42,309 bases of DNA, taken from Caenimonas soli (lineage in GTDB: Bacteria; Pseudomonadota; Gammaproteobacteria; Burkholderiales; Burkholderiaceae_C). The stretch spans positions 1-42,309 of the forward strand of contig NZ_JABJVV010000027.1 in the NCBI RefSeq assembly GCF_013155545.1. The letters are read 5' to 3'. Positions 26,319 through 34,478 of the stretch are shown here, in pieces. The first letter of the stretch is position 1; every line of letters starts with the position of its first letter. The notes beneath the pieces are model-generated. The model was not told the DNA's origin. It did not search any database and saw only the letters and a program-made list of their open reading frames with translations. A program made the translations under genes and the position numbers.

Positions 26319-28085
26319 CTAGCCGGCCAGCACGGTCGCCGGATCTTCGGCGTCCAGGACCTGTTTTGCCCAGGGGACCAGGCGGGCCGTGTCGGCGCGC
26401 AACACCTCCTGCTTCACCGCGAGGATCTGCGCCGGGTGCATGGAGAAACTTCGCAGGCCCAGGCCCAGCAGCAGACGGGTCAAGCTGGTGTCGCCGGCCA
26501 TCTCGCCGCAGACGCTGACGCCTTTGCCCTGCGCGTTGCATTCGGCGATCGTTTCCGCCACGAGGCGCAGCACGGCGGGGTGCAGCGGATCGTAGAGATG
26601 TGCCACCGACTCGTCCGCGCGATCGATCGCCAGGGTGTACTGGATCAGGTCGTTGGTGCCGATCGACAGGAAGTCGAAGTACTTGAGGAAGATCTTCAAG
26701 GTGAGCGCCGCCGCCGGGATCTCGATCATGGCACCGAGCTTGATCGGCCCGTAGGCGACGCCGCGGTTGTCCAGCTCGGCGCGGGCGAAATCGACCAGCG
26801 ACAACGTCTGGCGTATCTCGCTCGCATGCGCCAGCATCGGGATCAGCATGTTGACCTGGCCGTGCGCGGCCGCGCGCAGGATGGCGCGCAGCTGCGTAAG
26901 GAACATGGCGGGGTCGGCCAGGCTCCAGCGGATGGCGCGCAGGCCCAGGGCGGGATTGAGGTGGGCTTCGTCGCGCACCGAGTCATCCAGCGGTTTGTCG
27001 GCGCCGACGTCGATGGTGCGGATCGTGACCGGCAGGCCTTCCATGCCCTCCACCGCGCGGCGGTAGGCGTGGTACTGCTCTTCCTCGTCGGGCAGGTGGC
27101 CGCGCCGGCCCATGAACAGGAACTCGCTGCGGAAAAGGCCCACGCCCACGGCGCCCGCCTTCACCGCGGCGGGCGCGTCCTCGGGCAGCTCGATGTTGGC
27201 CAGCAGTTCCACCTTCTGGCCGTCCATCGTCACGGCGGGCGTGTGGCGCAGGCGCGAAAGCCGGCCGCGTTCCAGCTCGCCCTGGCGCTGCTTGAAACCG
27301 TATTCGGCCAGGATGATGGGAGAAGGATCGACGATCATCACGCCGGCATCGCCGTCGATGACGATCCAGTCATCCTGGCGCACCAGGTGGCTGGCGCTAC
27401 GCGCGCCCACCACGGCCGGGATGTCCATGCTGCGCGCGACGATCGCGGTGTGCGAGTTGCGGCCGCCCACGTCGGTGACGAAGCCGGCGAACACGCTCTG
27501 CTTGAACTGCAGCATGTCGGCCGGGGACAGGTCGTGGGCGATCATCACCAGCGGCACATCCATGCTGTCGTCGAGCAGCAGGTCCTGCTGGGTCTTGCGC
27601 TTGCCGCTGGTCGGCGGCGCGGTGGGCGACCCCACGCCCTTCATATAGCGCAGGATGCGCTCGGCCACCTGCTCCAGGTCGGCCTTGCGCCCGCGCAGGT
27701 AATCGTCTTCCATGTCGTCGAACTGGCGCGACAACACTTCCAGCTGGGTCGTCAGCGCCCACTCGGCGTTGTAGAGCCGATCGGTGATCCAGTGCTTCAC
27801 GCCGGTGATCAGCTCCTCGTCCTGCAACAGCATCAGGTGGACATCCAGCAGCGCGCTCAGCTCGTGCGGCGCTTCCTTGGGGCCCATCAGTGAAATGGTG
27901 GTCTGCAGGCGGTGCAGCTCGTCGACCACCGCATTGCGGCCCAGGCGCACGCGCTCGATCTCGGCCTCGATCCGCTCCGGTTCGATGAAATAGTGCGCCA
28001 CGTCCACACGGCTGGACGCCATCAACACGGCGCGCCCGATGGCGATGCCGCGGGCGACAGCCAGGCCGTGGACCGAAAAGGTCAT
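26319..28085 (-). CDS. ptsI: PTS enzyme I (phosphoenolpyruvate-protein phosphotransferase)
   Basis: The 588-residue cytosolic enzyme takes phosphate from PEP and passes it to HPr. The phospho-His domain contains GGRNSHTAIVARSMDIPAVVG with active-site His212. The PEP-binding TIM barrel includes GVGLFRSEFLFMGR, IRTIDVGADKPL and KLGAMIEIPAAAL. The C-terminal active-site Cys is in VSVCGEMAGD. ATG 28085 overlaps the ptsH stop (ATGA). The frame is open upstream into ptsH but out of register. It is the last gene of the operon, abutting the convergent EamA gene. Confidence 0.97.
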   Translation of the reverse strand: MTFSVHGLAVARGIAIGRAVLMASSRVDVAHYFIEPERIEAEIERVRLGRNAVVDELHRLQTTISLMGPKEAPHELSALLDVHLMLLQDEELITGVKHWITDRLYNAEWALTTQLEVLSRQFDDMEDDYLRGRKADLEQVAERILRYMKGVGSPTAPPTSGKRKTQQDLLLDDSMDVPLVMIAHDLSPADMLQFKQSVFAGFVTDVGGRNSHTAIVARSMDIPAVVGARSASHLVRQDDWIVIDGDAGVMIVDPSPIILAEYGFKQRQGELERGRLSRLRHTPAVTMDGQKVELLANIELPEDAPAAVKAGAVGVGLFRSEFLFMGRRGHLPDEEEQYHAYRRAVEGMEGLPVTIRTIDVGADKPLDDSVRDEAHLNPALGLRAIRWSLADPAMFLTQLRAILRAAAHGQVNMLIPMLAHASEIRQTLSLVDFARAELDNRGVAYGPIKLGAMIEIPAAALTLKIFLKYFDFLSIGTNDLIQYTLAIDRADESVAHLYDPLHPAVLRLVAETIAECNAQGKGVSVCGEMAGDTSLTRLLLGLGLRSFSMHPAQILAVKQEVLRADTARLVPWAKQVLDAEDPATVLAG

Positions 28086-28351
28086 TCGCCCTCTCCGAAC
28101 TTGTCGGCGATCAACGCCAGCAAGGCGTCCATGGCTTCCTGCTCGCGATCGCCCACGGTTTCTATGACGACTTCGCTGCCGATGCCCGCCGCCAGCATCA
28201 TCACGCCCATGATGCTCTTGGCGTTGACGCGCCGGTCTCCCCGGCTCATCCACACATCGCAGGGGTAACTGCCGGCCAGCTTGGTCAGCTTGGCCGATGC
28301 CCGGGCGTGCAGCCCCAGCTTATTGTTGATCGTCGTAGTTGTCCTGGTCAT
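28082..28351 (-). CDS. ptsH: phosphocarrier protein HPr
   Basis: The 89-residue phosphocarrier has His15 in KLGLHARASAKLT (phosphorylated by enzyme I) and Ser46 in NAKSIMGVMMLAA, the site HPr kinase uses where that kinase exists. It relays phosphate to the EIIA encoded just upstream. Its start lies 32 bp inside the EIIA gene, and its stop overlaps the ptsI start, so the three are translationally coupled. Confidence 0.97.
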   Translation of the reverse strand: MTRTTTTINNKLGLHARASAKLTKLAGSYPCDVWMSRGDRRVNAKSIMGVMMLAAGIGSEVVIETVGDREQEAMDALLALIADKFGEGE

Positions 28352-28775
28352 GTTTTCTTCGGGGCTGGTTCTGCGGTGCCGTGACTGCCACCTGCATCAC
28401 GCCCTGGGTACCACCGATGACGGCCCGCGACACCAGGGCCTCCAGCGGTTCGTTGCGATAGCTCACGCTGCGCAGCAGCATGGGCAGGTTCACGCCGGTG
28501 ATCAGGCGCGACTTCTCGCCGTCCACCAGCTTCTGTGCGACGTTGCTCGGCGTAGCGCCGAAGATGTCGGTTAGCACCAAGACGCCCTTGACGGGGCCGG
28601 AGCGCGTGAGCTGGTCGATGGCGATCCGCGCCGTGGCCAGCGTTTCTTCGGGCGGCATGTTGGGCTGGACGTCGATCGCCGCCACATGGGCGCCGCAGTC
28701 GGGGAAGACGTGCAGCGCGCATTGCCGCAGCGCGTGCGCGAGCGGAGCATGGGCAATGATGAGGATCGCGTTCAT
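28320..28775 (-). CDS. PTS EIIA component, mannose/fructose (EIIA-Man) type
   Basis: The 151-residue EIIA of the mannose class has active-site His9 in ILIIAHAPLAHAL and the family block VLVLTDIFGATPSNVAQKLVDG. NLPMLLRSVSYRNEPLEALVSRA follows. No EIIB, EIIC or EIID lies in the window, so the EIIA-HPr-EI set more likely acts as a regulatory phosphorelay than as a sugar uptake system (inference from gene content). The C-terminal 20 residues are Gln/Asn/Asp/Arg-rich and overlap ptsH. ATG 28775 overlaps the MFS gene stop (ATGA). Confidence 0.92.
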   Translation of the reverse strand: MNAILIIAHAPLAHALRQCALHVFPDCGAHVAAIDVQPNMPPEETLATARIAIDQLTRSGPVKGVLVLTDIFGATPSNVAQKLVDGEKSRLITGVNLPMLLRSVSYRNEPLEALVSRAVIGGTQGVMQVAVTAPQNQPRRKHDQDNYDDQQ

Positions 28776-29986
28776 TGACGAGAATTATCCTTTGCCAGCA
28801 GGAAGTAGCCGTACGAAATAACGCTGCAAGCCAGGAACACGCTCATCGCCGCCCGAAAAGATGCCACTTCGCCCAGCCCTGCAGCCTGAAACCCGTCGAT
28901 GAGCAGGCCGATGCCCCACTGCAACACGAACACCCCGCCGAATATCACCAGGTTATAGGCCGACAGGGCTCGGCCCGCGAGGGCCGGCGGAAACGCCATG
29001 CCCACCGCCGGCTGGGCCAGCGAGACGAACGTGGACGTGATGCAGAAAAGCGCCCAGGCACCCGCCCCAGCAGCCGGACCCGCTATGATAATTGTAGCAA
29101 GCACGATCAGGCTCAGGGGCAGGCCGCGGGCGATCAGCCGATCCGTGGTGATGCCCTTGCGGGCCAGCCAGGGGTTGAGCATGCCCCAGCTCCAGAAGGT
29201 GCAGAGCATGGATACATTGATGACGAACAGCCCCGTGGCGGCCTGCAGCGGCTCGTAGCCGGCCACGCGGACCATCCACGGCCCCGCCCACAGGGTCTGG
29301 ATGGCAACCATGCCGCCGTAGCTGAAAAACCCGATGGGCGTCAGCCGGCGGAAATACGGATGGGTCCAGACCTCGCGATAGCTGCCCGGCCGCCTGCCCG
29401 GCTCGGCCGAGGCGGTGGTCCAGGGCGGCACCTTCCAGGCGATGACGGCCATGGCCACGCCGATGCAGACCGCCAGGGCCCAGAACAGCGGCCGCCACCC
29501 CACCACCGGCATCAGCAATTGCACGGGCAAGGTGGAGGCGACCATGCCAAACGACCCGGTCATCAGCATCCAGGAGTTGGCCCGCAACTGGGCCGTTGGA
29601 TCTAGCCAACGCCGGAACCCGGTGAGCGGGGCCATCAGGCAGGCGCTGACTCCCACACCGCAGAGCACGCGGGCCGCCAGCAGGGCGGAGAAACTGGTGG
29701 CCAGCGAGAACGCCACGCAGCCGGCTACGGCGACGCCCAAGAACCCGAGGATCACCTTCTTGGGTCCGTAGCGGTCCAGCCAGGTCCCCAGCGGAAGCTG
29801 GGTCGCCGCGAAGCCGAGAAAATAGCCGCCCGCGAGCAAGCCCAGTTCCTGCGCGTTGAGCGCGAATTCGCGGGTCAGGGTGGGAGAGAGCGTGGCCGTG
29901 ATCGCGCGCACCAGCGCCGAGAAGAAGTAGGCGAATGCAAATGCCAGGAACACCGCAACGGCAGTGCGGCGGGAAAGCAAGCTCAT
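28772..29986 (-). CDS. major facilitator superfamily transporter
   Basis: The 404-residue transporter has twelve predicted helices in two halves. The loop 2-3 motif appears as GTWLDRYGPKKVI, matching the MFS GxxxDRxGxR pattern. It starts MSLLSRRTAVAVFLAFAFAYFF. The substrate is unknown. The ATG overlaps the stop of the upstream putative lipoprotein gene (ATGA), and its own stop overlaps the EIIA start, which makes it the second gene of a five-gene overlapping series. Confidence 0.9.
   Translation of the reverse strand: MSLLSRRTAVAVFLAFAFAYFFSALVRAITATLSPTLTREFALNAQELGLLAGGYFLGFAATQLPLGTWLDRYGPKKVILGFLGVAVAGCVAFSLATSFSALLAARVLCGVGVSACLMAPLTGFRRWLDPTAQLRANSWMLMTGSFGMVASTLPVQLLMPVVGWRPLFWALAVCIGVAMAVIAWKVPPWTTASAEPGRRPGSYREVWTHPYFRRLTPIGFFSYGGMVAIQTLWAGPWMVRVAGYEPLQAATGLFVINVSMLCTFWSWGMLNPWLARKGITTDRLIARGLPLSLIVLATIIIAGPAAGAGAWALFCITSTFVSLAQPAVGMAFPPALAGRALSAYNLVIFGGVFVLQWGIGLLIDGFQAAGLGEVASFRAAMSVFLACSVISYGYFLLAKDNSRQ
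28784..28789 (-). promoter_or_regulatory. candidate internal -10 box before the EIIA gene
   Basis: On the minus strand GATAAT ends 8 nt before the EIIA start codon, inside the 3' end of the MFS gene. It could give the PTS genes a separate, leaderless transcript. No clear -35 box was found. Confidence 0.35.
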
Positions 29987-30501
29987 TGGAACTTCAGCCC
30001 GGAGAAGAACGGCTCGGCCACCTCGGGCTTGAGCTGGCCGGTGTAGATGACAGCCTGGAACACATGGCTGCCTTGGGCGAAGTACGCGGCCTGGCTCTGC
30101 ACCTGGGTGCCATCCGGGCGCTGGCCGCTGGCCACGACCTGGAGCGACTGCGGCAGTGCCAGCGCGCCGGGCGGCCGGAACGGAGTCTCCAGCGCGCTGG
30201 TGCCGCGCATGTTCGACAAGCTGGCGGCTTTCCATTGGGCCAGCACCTCGCCCAAGCGGCTGGCATCGCCGAGGTCGGCAAACATCACGGCAAAAGTTGC
30301 GCCGCCGGTGTCGCAGCCGATCACCTGCAGGCTCACCTCGCGGCCGGCCATGGGAACGCTGCGAGCGCCCTTGTCGGGCTTGCAGGGCAGCATGGCTTTG
30401 AGGGCCGTGGGTTCCGCCCGCACCTCGCGCCAATTGAAAGTCGGGCTGCAGGCGGCGAGCGTCCATCCCGTGATGAGGACTGCGGCAAACATTCGAAGCA
30501 T
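29983..30501 (-). CDS. putative lipoprotein of unknown function
   Basis: The 172-residue protein begins MLRMFAAVLITGWTLAACSP. It has a positively charged start, a hydrophobic stretch and the lipobox LAAC, so it is probably lipidated at Cys18. The mature part has NWREVRAEPTALKAMLPCKPDKGARSVPM and a second Cys pair but no domain I recognise. Starts at 30501 or 30492 are both possible. A GGGAG stretch favours the latter, while the CATAAT box at 30514-30509 would make the former leaderless. It overlaps the MFS gene. Confidence 0.7.
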   Translation of the reverse strand: MLRMFAAVLITGWTLAACSPTFNWREVRAEPTALKAMLPCKPDKGARSVPMAGREVSLQVIGCDTGGATFAVMFADLGDASRLGEVLAQWKAASLSNMRGTSALETPFRPPGALALPQSLQVVASGQRPDGTQVQSQAAYFAQGSHVFQAVIYTGQLKPEVAEPFFSGLKFQ

Positions 30502-30508
30502 CTCCCGG

Positions 30509-30514
30509 ATTATG
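30509..30514 (-). promoter_or_regulatory. candidate -10 box for the lipoprotein-MFS-PTS operon
   Basis: On the minus strand CATAAT ends 7 nt before the ATG at 30501. With the divergent GACAAT box at 30545-30550 it lies in a gap of only 57 bp (30502-30558), so the two promoters probably influence each other. Confidence 0.4.
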
Positions 30515-30544
30515 GAGTTTGCGGCTGGGTTGGCCGATTGAGCC

Positions 30545-30550
30545 GACAAT
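30545..30550 (+). promoter_or_regulatory. candidate -10 box for the CoA-transferase gene
   Basis: GACAAT ends 8 nt before the ATG at 30559, with no Shine-Dalgarno between. This is the same arrangement as at dat. Confidence 0.4.
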
Positions 30551-30558
30551 CCGGTTCC

Positions 30559-31797
30559 ATGACGACTTCACTCGCTGGCATACGCGTTCTCGATCTCTCC
30601 CGGGTGCTGGCCGGGCCCTGGTGCACCCAAACCCTGGCCGACCTGGGCGCCGACGTGATCAAGATCGAGCGTCCGGGCAGCGGCGACGACACGCGCGGCT
30701 GGGGCCCGCCCTTCCTTCAGGACGACGCCGGGCAAGACACCGCGGAAGCCGCCTACTACCTGGGCACCAACCGCAACAAGCGATCGGTGACCTGCGATAT
30801 TTCCAAGCCGGCGGGCCAGGCGCTGATCCGCGAACTGGTGAAGCGCTGCGACGTCTTCGTCGAGAACTTCAAGGTCGGCGACATGGCGCGCTACGGGCTG
30901 GACTACCCGTCGCTGAAATCGCTGAACCCTCGGCTGGTCTATTGCAGCGTGACCGGCTTCGGCCAGACCGGCCCCTACCGCGAGCGGGCCGGCTACGACT
31001 ACGCGATACAGGGCATGGGCGGGCTGATGAGCGTGACCGGCGAGCGCGACGACTTGGGCGGCGGGCCGCAAAAGGTCGGCGTTGCGGTGGCGGATCTGTT
31101 CACCGGCATGTACTCCGCCGTCGCGATTGTCGCGGCGCTGCGCCATGCCGAGCGGACCGGAGAGGGCCAGCAAGTCGACATGGCCTTGCTCGATACGCAG
31201 GTGGCGATGCTGGCGAACCTTGGCGCCAACTACCTCGTCAGCGGCAAGGTGCCGGGCCGCGCCGGCAACGCCCACCAGAACATCGTGCCCTACCAGGTGT
31301 TCGAGGTCGCTGCCTCCCCCGATGGAGCGAAGGATTACCTGATCCTGGCCGTGGGCAACGACGGCCAGTACGCCAAGTTCTGCGAGGTGGCGGGCCGCCC
31401 CGACCTGGCAGCCGATCCGCGCTTCGCCAAGAACCAGGACCGCGTGCGCAATCGCGCGCAGCTCGTTCCGGTGCTGGAGCAGATCATGAAGGGCCGCAGC
31501 AAGGCCGACTGGCTGGCCGCGCTGGAGGCCGCCAAGGTCCCCTGCGGCGCGATCAACAACCTGGCGGAGGTGTTCGACGACCCCCAGGTGAAACAGCGCG
31601 GCATGGTCACCACGTGGCAGCACCCACTGCAGCCGGATCTGCACCTGGTGTCCAGCCCGATGAAGCTGAGCGCGACGCCGGTTCGAACCGATTTGCCGCC
31701 GCCGTTGCTGGGACAGCACACGGAGGAGGTGCTGCGCGAGCTGCTGGACTGCTCCGACGAGATGCTCTTCGATCTGCGAAGCAGCAAGGTGATCTGA
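30559..31797 (+). CDS. CaiB/BaiF family (class III) CoA-transferase
   Basis: The 412-residue type III CoA-transferase moves CoA between carboxylic acids by a ping-pong mechanism. The N-terminus has LAGIRVLDLSRVLAGPWCTQ and LGADVIKIERPGSGDDTR. The catalytic Asp is probably Asp179 in GVAVADLFTGMYSAVAI, by alignment in the mind's eye with formyl-CoA transferase. GEGQQVDMALLDTQVAMLANLG and the C-terminal PQVKQRGMV follow. The acyl substrate cannot be told; the close neighbours are not a degradation cluster. It is monocistronic as far as seen. Confidence 0.92.
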   Translation: MTTSLAGIRVLDLSRVLAGPWCTQTLADLGADVIKIERPGSGDDTRGWGPPFLQDDAGQDTAEAAYYLGTNRNKRSVTCDISKPAGQALIRELVKRCDVFVENFKVGDMARYGLDYPSLKSLNPRLVYCSVTGFGQTGPYRERAGYDYAIQGMGGLMSVTGERDDLGGGPQKVGVAVADLFTGMYSAVAIVAALRHAERTGEGQQVDMALLDTQVAMLANLGANYLVSGKVPGRAGNAHQNIVPYQVFEVAASPDGAKDYLILAVGNDGQYAKFCEVAGRPDLAADPRFAKNQDRVRNRAQLVPVLEQIMKGRSKADWLAALEAAKVPCGAINNLAEVFDDPQVKQRGMVTTWQHPLQPDLHLVSSPMKLSATPVRTDLPPPLLGQHTEEVLRELLDCSDEMLFDLRSSKVI

Positions 31798-31810
31798 AGT
31801 AACCCGGCGG

Positions 31811-32515
31811 TTATTTCAGGGAGCCGAATACCTTGCGCACGATCGCACTGCCGCTGCCTGCCGGGTCTTGCCGGATCTTCTTTTCCTCTTCGCCGATCAT
31901 GGCGTAAAGGCCATCCAGTGACTTGCGCGTGACGTAGGGCTCGACAGCCGCGTCGTCTTTCTTGACCAGGCCCATGCCGGCCGCCTTGCCGGCCAGGCGG
32001 TTGTACTTTTCCGCCAGCCCGACCTTTTCCGTCGCGCGGGTCACCACCGGCAGGAATCGTGCCGAGAGCGGCGTGCGGGTTTTTTCGGCAAAGAAGTCGG
32101 TGACCGAGGTCTCGCCGCCCGTCAGGATCTGCTTGGCGTCGCTCACGCTCATGGACTTCACGGCGTTGACCAGCAGGTCGCGGGCCAGCGGAACGGCCGC
32201 CTCCGCAGCGCGGTTCATCGCCACCTCCAGCTCGTCCACTTGCTGGCCGCGGCCCATGGCGCGCAGGAACTTGCTCGCATCCGCCAAAAAACCCGGCAAG
32301 GGAATTCGAACTTTCGGGTTGTCCAGGAATCCACCAGGTTTGCCGAGCAGGCCAACGGCCGCCAGCGCGCCCCGCTCGAGCGCAGCTTTCAGCCCTTGCG
32401 AGGCCTCCGTGTTGGTCAGGTCACCCAGGCTCAGCGCATTGGCTTGGCGCCATGCGGCCATTGTGGCGAGGCCCAGCGCGGAAGTCGCGGCGGAACTAAA
32501 CTGGCGGCGATTCAT
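31811..32515 (-). CDS. DUF4197 protein with Tat-like signal
   Basis: The 234-residue protein starts MNRRQFSSAATSALGLATMA. This is a twin-arginine RRQF signal with hydrophobic core and likely cleavage after ANA. The rest fits DUF4197: SQGLKAALERGALAAVGLLGKPGGFLDNPKVRIPLP, VKSMSVSDAKQILTGGETSVTDFF, then EKYNRLAG and LDGLYAMIGEEEKKIRQDP near the end. Function is unknown. Export as a folded protein would suggest a cofactor or quick folding. Only 14 bp separate it from the divergent thioredoxin-like gene. Confidence 0.85.
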   Translation of the reverse strand: MNRRQFSSAATSALGLATMAAWRQANALSLGDLTNTEASQGLKAALERGALAAVGLLGKPGGFLDNPKVRIPLPGFLADASKFLRAMGRGQQVDELEVAMNRAAEAAVPLARDLLVNAVKSMSVSDAKQILTGGETSVTDFFAEKTRTPLSARFLPVVTRATEKVGLAEKYNRLAGKAAGMGLVKKDDAAVEPYVTRKSLDGLYAMIGEEEKKIRQDPAGSGSAIVRKVFGSLK

Positions 32516-32529
32516 GGAAATGTCCTGAG

Positions 32530-33027
32530 ATGAAAAAAGTGCTCTATGGTGCCGCAGCAGCGGCTGTGCTGGCAATCGGTGCCGCCCTGTACCTGGGTAC
32601 GGGCGGTGACGCCGCCCCGCCATCGACTTTCGTGCTCCTGGACGGCTCGAGCAAGACCACGGCGGACCTCAAAGGCCGCGTGACGCTGGTGAATTTCTGG
32701 GCGACCAGCTGCACCACCTGCGTGGCCGAAATGCCCAAGATCATCGCCACCTACGACAAGTACCAGTCCAAGGGCTACGACACGCTGGCCGTCGCCATGA
32801 GCTACGACCCGCCCAGCTACGTGGTGAACTACGCGCAGACGCGCAAGCTGCCGTTCAAGGTGGCGATCGACAACACCGGCGCGGTGGCCAAAGCCTGGGG
32901 TGACGTGCAGCTCACCCCCACCACTTTCGTGGTGAACAAGCGCGGCGAGATCGTCAAGCGCTACGTCGGCGAGCCGGATTTCGGCCAGCTGCACCAGCTG
33001 ATCGAGAAGCTGCTCGCCGAAACCTGA
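32530..33027 (+). CDS. TlpA-like membrane-anchored thioredoxin
   Basis: The 165-residue protein has an N-terminal anchor or signal (MKKVLYGAAAAAVLAIGAALYLG), then a thioredoxin fold of the TlpA/ResA kind. The redox pair is Cys61-Cys64 (CTTC) in VNFWATSCTTCVAEMPK, and the cis-proline is in QLTPTTFVVNKRGE. It probably acts in the periplasm as a disulphide reductase or a cytochrome c-maturation or copper-delivery aid; there is no partner gene nearby to choose. The CTTC centre differs from the CxPC seen in many oxidants. Confidence 0.9.
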   Translation: MKKVLYGAAAAAVLAIGAALYLGTGGDAAPPSTFVLLDGSSKTTADLKGRVTLVNFWATSCTTCVAEMPKIIATYDKYQSKGYDTLAVAMSYDPPSYVVNYAQTRKLPFKVAIDNTGAVAKAWGDVQLTPTTFVVNKRGEIVKRYVGEPDFGQLHQLIEKLLAET

Positions 33028-33052
33028 GGCCGGCTTATTCCGGATAGGCCTC
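33026..33052. terminator. hairpin over the converging stop codons (weak terminator candidate)
   Basis: GAGGCCGG (33026-33033), loop CTTATT, CCGG (33040-33043), a five-base bulge, then CCTC (33049-33052). The structure spans the 7-bp gap between the thioredoxin-like gene and yceI. There is no T-tract on either strand, so at most it is a pausing or RNA-end-protecting hairpin. Confidence 0.3.
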
Positions 33053-33622
33053 GACGCCGATGGCCAGCTTGACCTCGTCGGCGATGGCCGGCAAGCCGAA
33101 CTTCATGCCGAAATCGGATCGCTTGATCGAACCTTCGACGTAGGCTCCGCACATGGCCTTCTTGTTGAACGGGTGCGGGCCGCACTTGAACGAGGTGACA
33201 TTGAGCTTGACCGGCTTGGTGACGCCCAGCAGCGTCAGTGTTCCGTCGATGCTCTCGAGGTTGTCGCCATTGAAGTTGAAGCGCGTCGACTTGTAGACCA
33301 TGTCGGGAAACTCGGCGCTATTGAAGAAGTCGGCCGCCCGCAGGTGATCGTCGCGCGACCGCGTGCCGTCTGCGCGCTTGCCGTCGCCGGTGGAGATCGT
33401 GGCGGTGGCGATCCTGGCTTCCAGGCTGCCGGCCTTGGCAGCCGGATCCAGCGTGACCTTGCCGGTCATCTTGTCGAACCGGCCATGGATCGTCGTCATC
33501 CCCAGATGGTTGATCGAGAAATTCGGGAACGAGTGCAGCGAATCGATGGCATAGGTCTGGGGTGCAGCCAGCGCCGCGAGGGGGAAGCTGGCGACCAGCA
33601 GGACTGACAAAAGGCGAGACAT
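33035..33622 (-). CDS. yceI: YceI-family periplasmic protein
   Basis: The 195-residue protein has a signal peptide (MSRLLSVLLVASFPLAALAA) and a lipocalin-like YceI barrel. Visible blocks are YAIDSLHSFPNFSINHLGMTTIHGRF, the ADFFNSAEFPDMVYKSTRF core and GTLTLLGVTKPVKLNVTSFKC, ending EVKLAIGVEAYPE. Relatives bind polyprenoid chains such as ubiquinone-like isoprenoids and are often linked to base or osmotic stress. CGGAG lies 5 nt before the ATG. It probably follows the membrane-protein gene upstream, 34 bp away. Confidence 0.92.
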   Translation of the reverse strand: MSRLLSVLLVASFPLAALAAPQTYAIDSLHSFPNFSINHLGMTTIHGRFDKMTGKVTLDPAAKAGSLEARIATATISTGDGKRADGTRSRDDHLRAADFFNSAEFPDMVYKSTRFNFNGDNLESIDGTLTLLGVTKPVKLNVTSFKCGPHPFNKKAMCGAYVEGSIKRSDFGMKFGLPAIADEVKLAIGVEAYPE

Positions 33623-33656
33623 GGTTACTCCGGTTGGTTGAAGAAAGAGGTGCCAC

Positions 33657-34478
33657 TCATGTGGACATTCGCGCGGCGGACCAGGCGAGGCCCACCGCGA
33701 CCGACATGGGGACGAGGCCGGCCAGCGCCGTGAGCAATGCGGCCAGCCACGGCGGATGGCGCTCCTGGCGCACCAGCCTGGCTGCCCAGGGAATGCCCAG
33801 CGTCGGCAAGAGGCAGTACCAGGGCAGCGAGCCGGTGAAGACCGCCAACAGGCCGGCCAGCCCGCTGATCACGGCGGCGGGCAGCACCAGCGTCCATCCC
33901 GCCGGTCCGCGCTGGCCGCCGATGACCTGGACCAGGACCACGGCGCCCGCGCCCGCCGCGACCGCAATGCCGATTTGCGCCAGCAATGCGGATGCGCCAA
34001 GCAGCGCCAGCGCCCCCGCGGCCAGCCCGAGCATCAAGGAGATCCCGGAGGTCCGCATGCCGTCGTCGGTGGCGCGCAGGCAGGATTCGAGCAGCGCCGC
34101 GATGTAGGCGCCGGCGGCCAGGCCATAGAGCGTTGCCTGGGCCGGCTCTTGCTGCAGCAGCACCCGCCATACCATCCATACGGCGGCGGACGCAGCGGCG
34201 GCACAAAGGGCCGCCCGGAGAGCCGGCTTGGGACTCGTGCCTGGCATTTCGAGCGCCAGCACCAGGATCGCGGTGCCCAGGCCGATCAGCACCAGTTTGC
34301 GCGCGGCGGTGAGCGGATCGAACGCGAAGCCCACCGTGAGGGCGATGACCAGTGCAAAGGCGAGCGCGACGGCGATGCCCAGCAGGCGGGTGCGCCGCAG
34401 TACTGCCGCGGCGGCGAGCGCCGACAGGAAAGGCGCCACCCCGGCCTGCACGGCGGGATTGGCAAGCAGTTCTTCCAT
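33657..34478 (-). CDS. polytopic membrane protein of unknown function
   Basis: The 273-residue protein is almost wholly hydrophobic with about eight to nine membrane segments, very Ala/Leu/Val-rich. Short charged turns include LEMPGTSPKPALR and RLVRQERHPPW. I do not recognise a family. The start ATG 34478 follows an AGAAGAG-rich stretch. It sits before yceI on the same strand, so an envelope role is possible but not shown. Coding potential is supported by the uninterrupted membrane pattern and normal codon use. Confidence 0.7.
   Translation of the reverse strand: MEELLANPAVQAGVAPFLSALAAAAVLRRTRLLGIAVALAFALVIALTVGFAFDPLTAARKLVLIGLGTAILVLALEMPGTSPKPALRAALCAAAASAAVWMVWRVLLQQEPAQATLYGLAAGAYIAALLESCLRATDDGMRTSGISLMLGLAAGALALLGASALLAQIGIAVAAGAGAVVLVQVIGGQRGPAGWTLVLPAAVISGLAGLLAVFTGSLPWYCLLPTLGIPWAARLVRQERHPPWLAALLTALAGLVPMSVAVGLAWSAARMST

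Noticed and set aside
28320..28351. A frameshift or wrong start at the 32-bp EIIA/HPr overlap
   Set aside because: Both proteins are complete with active-site His and normal ends, so the overlap appears genuine.
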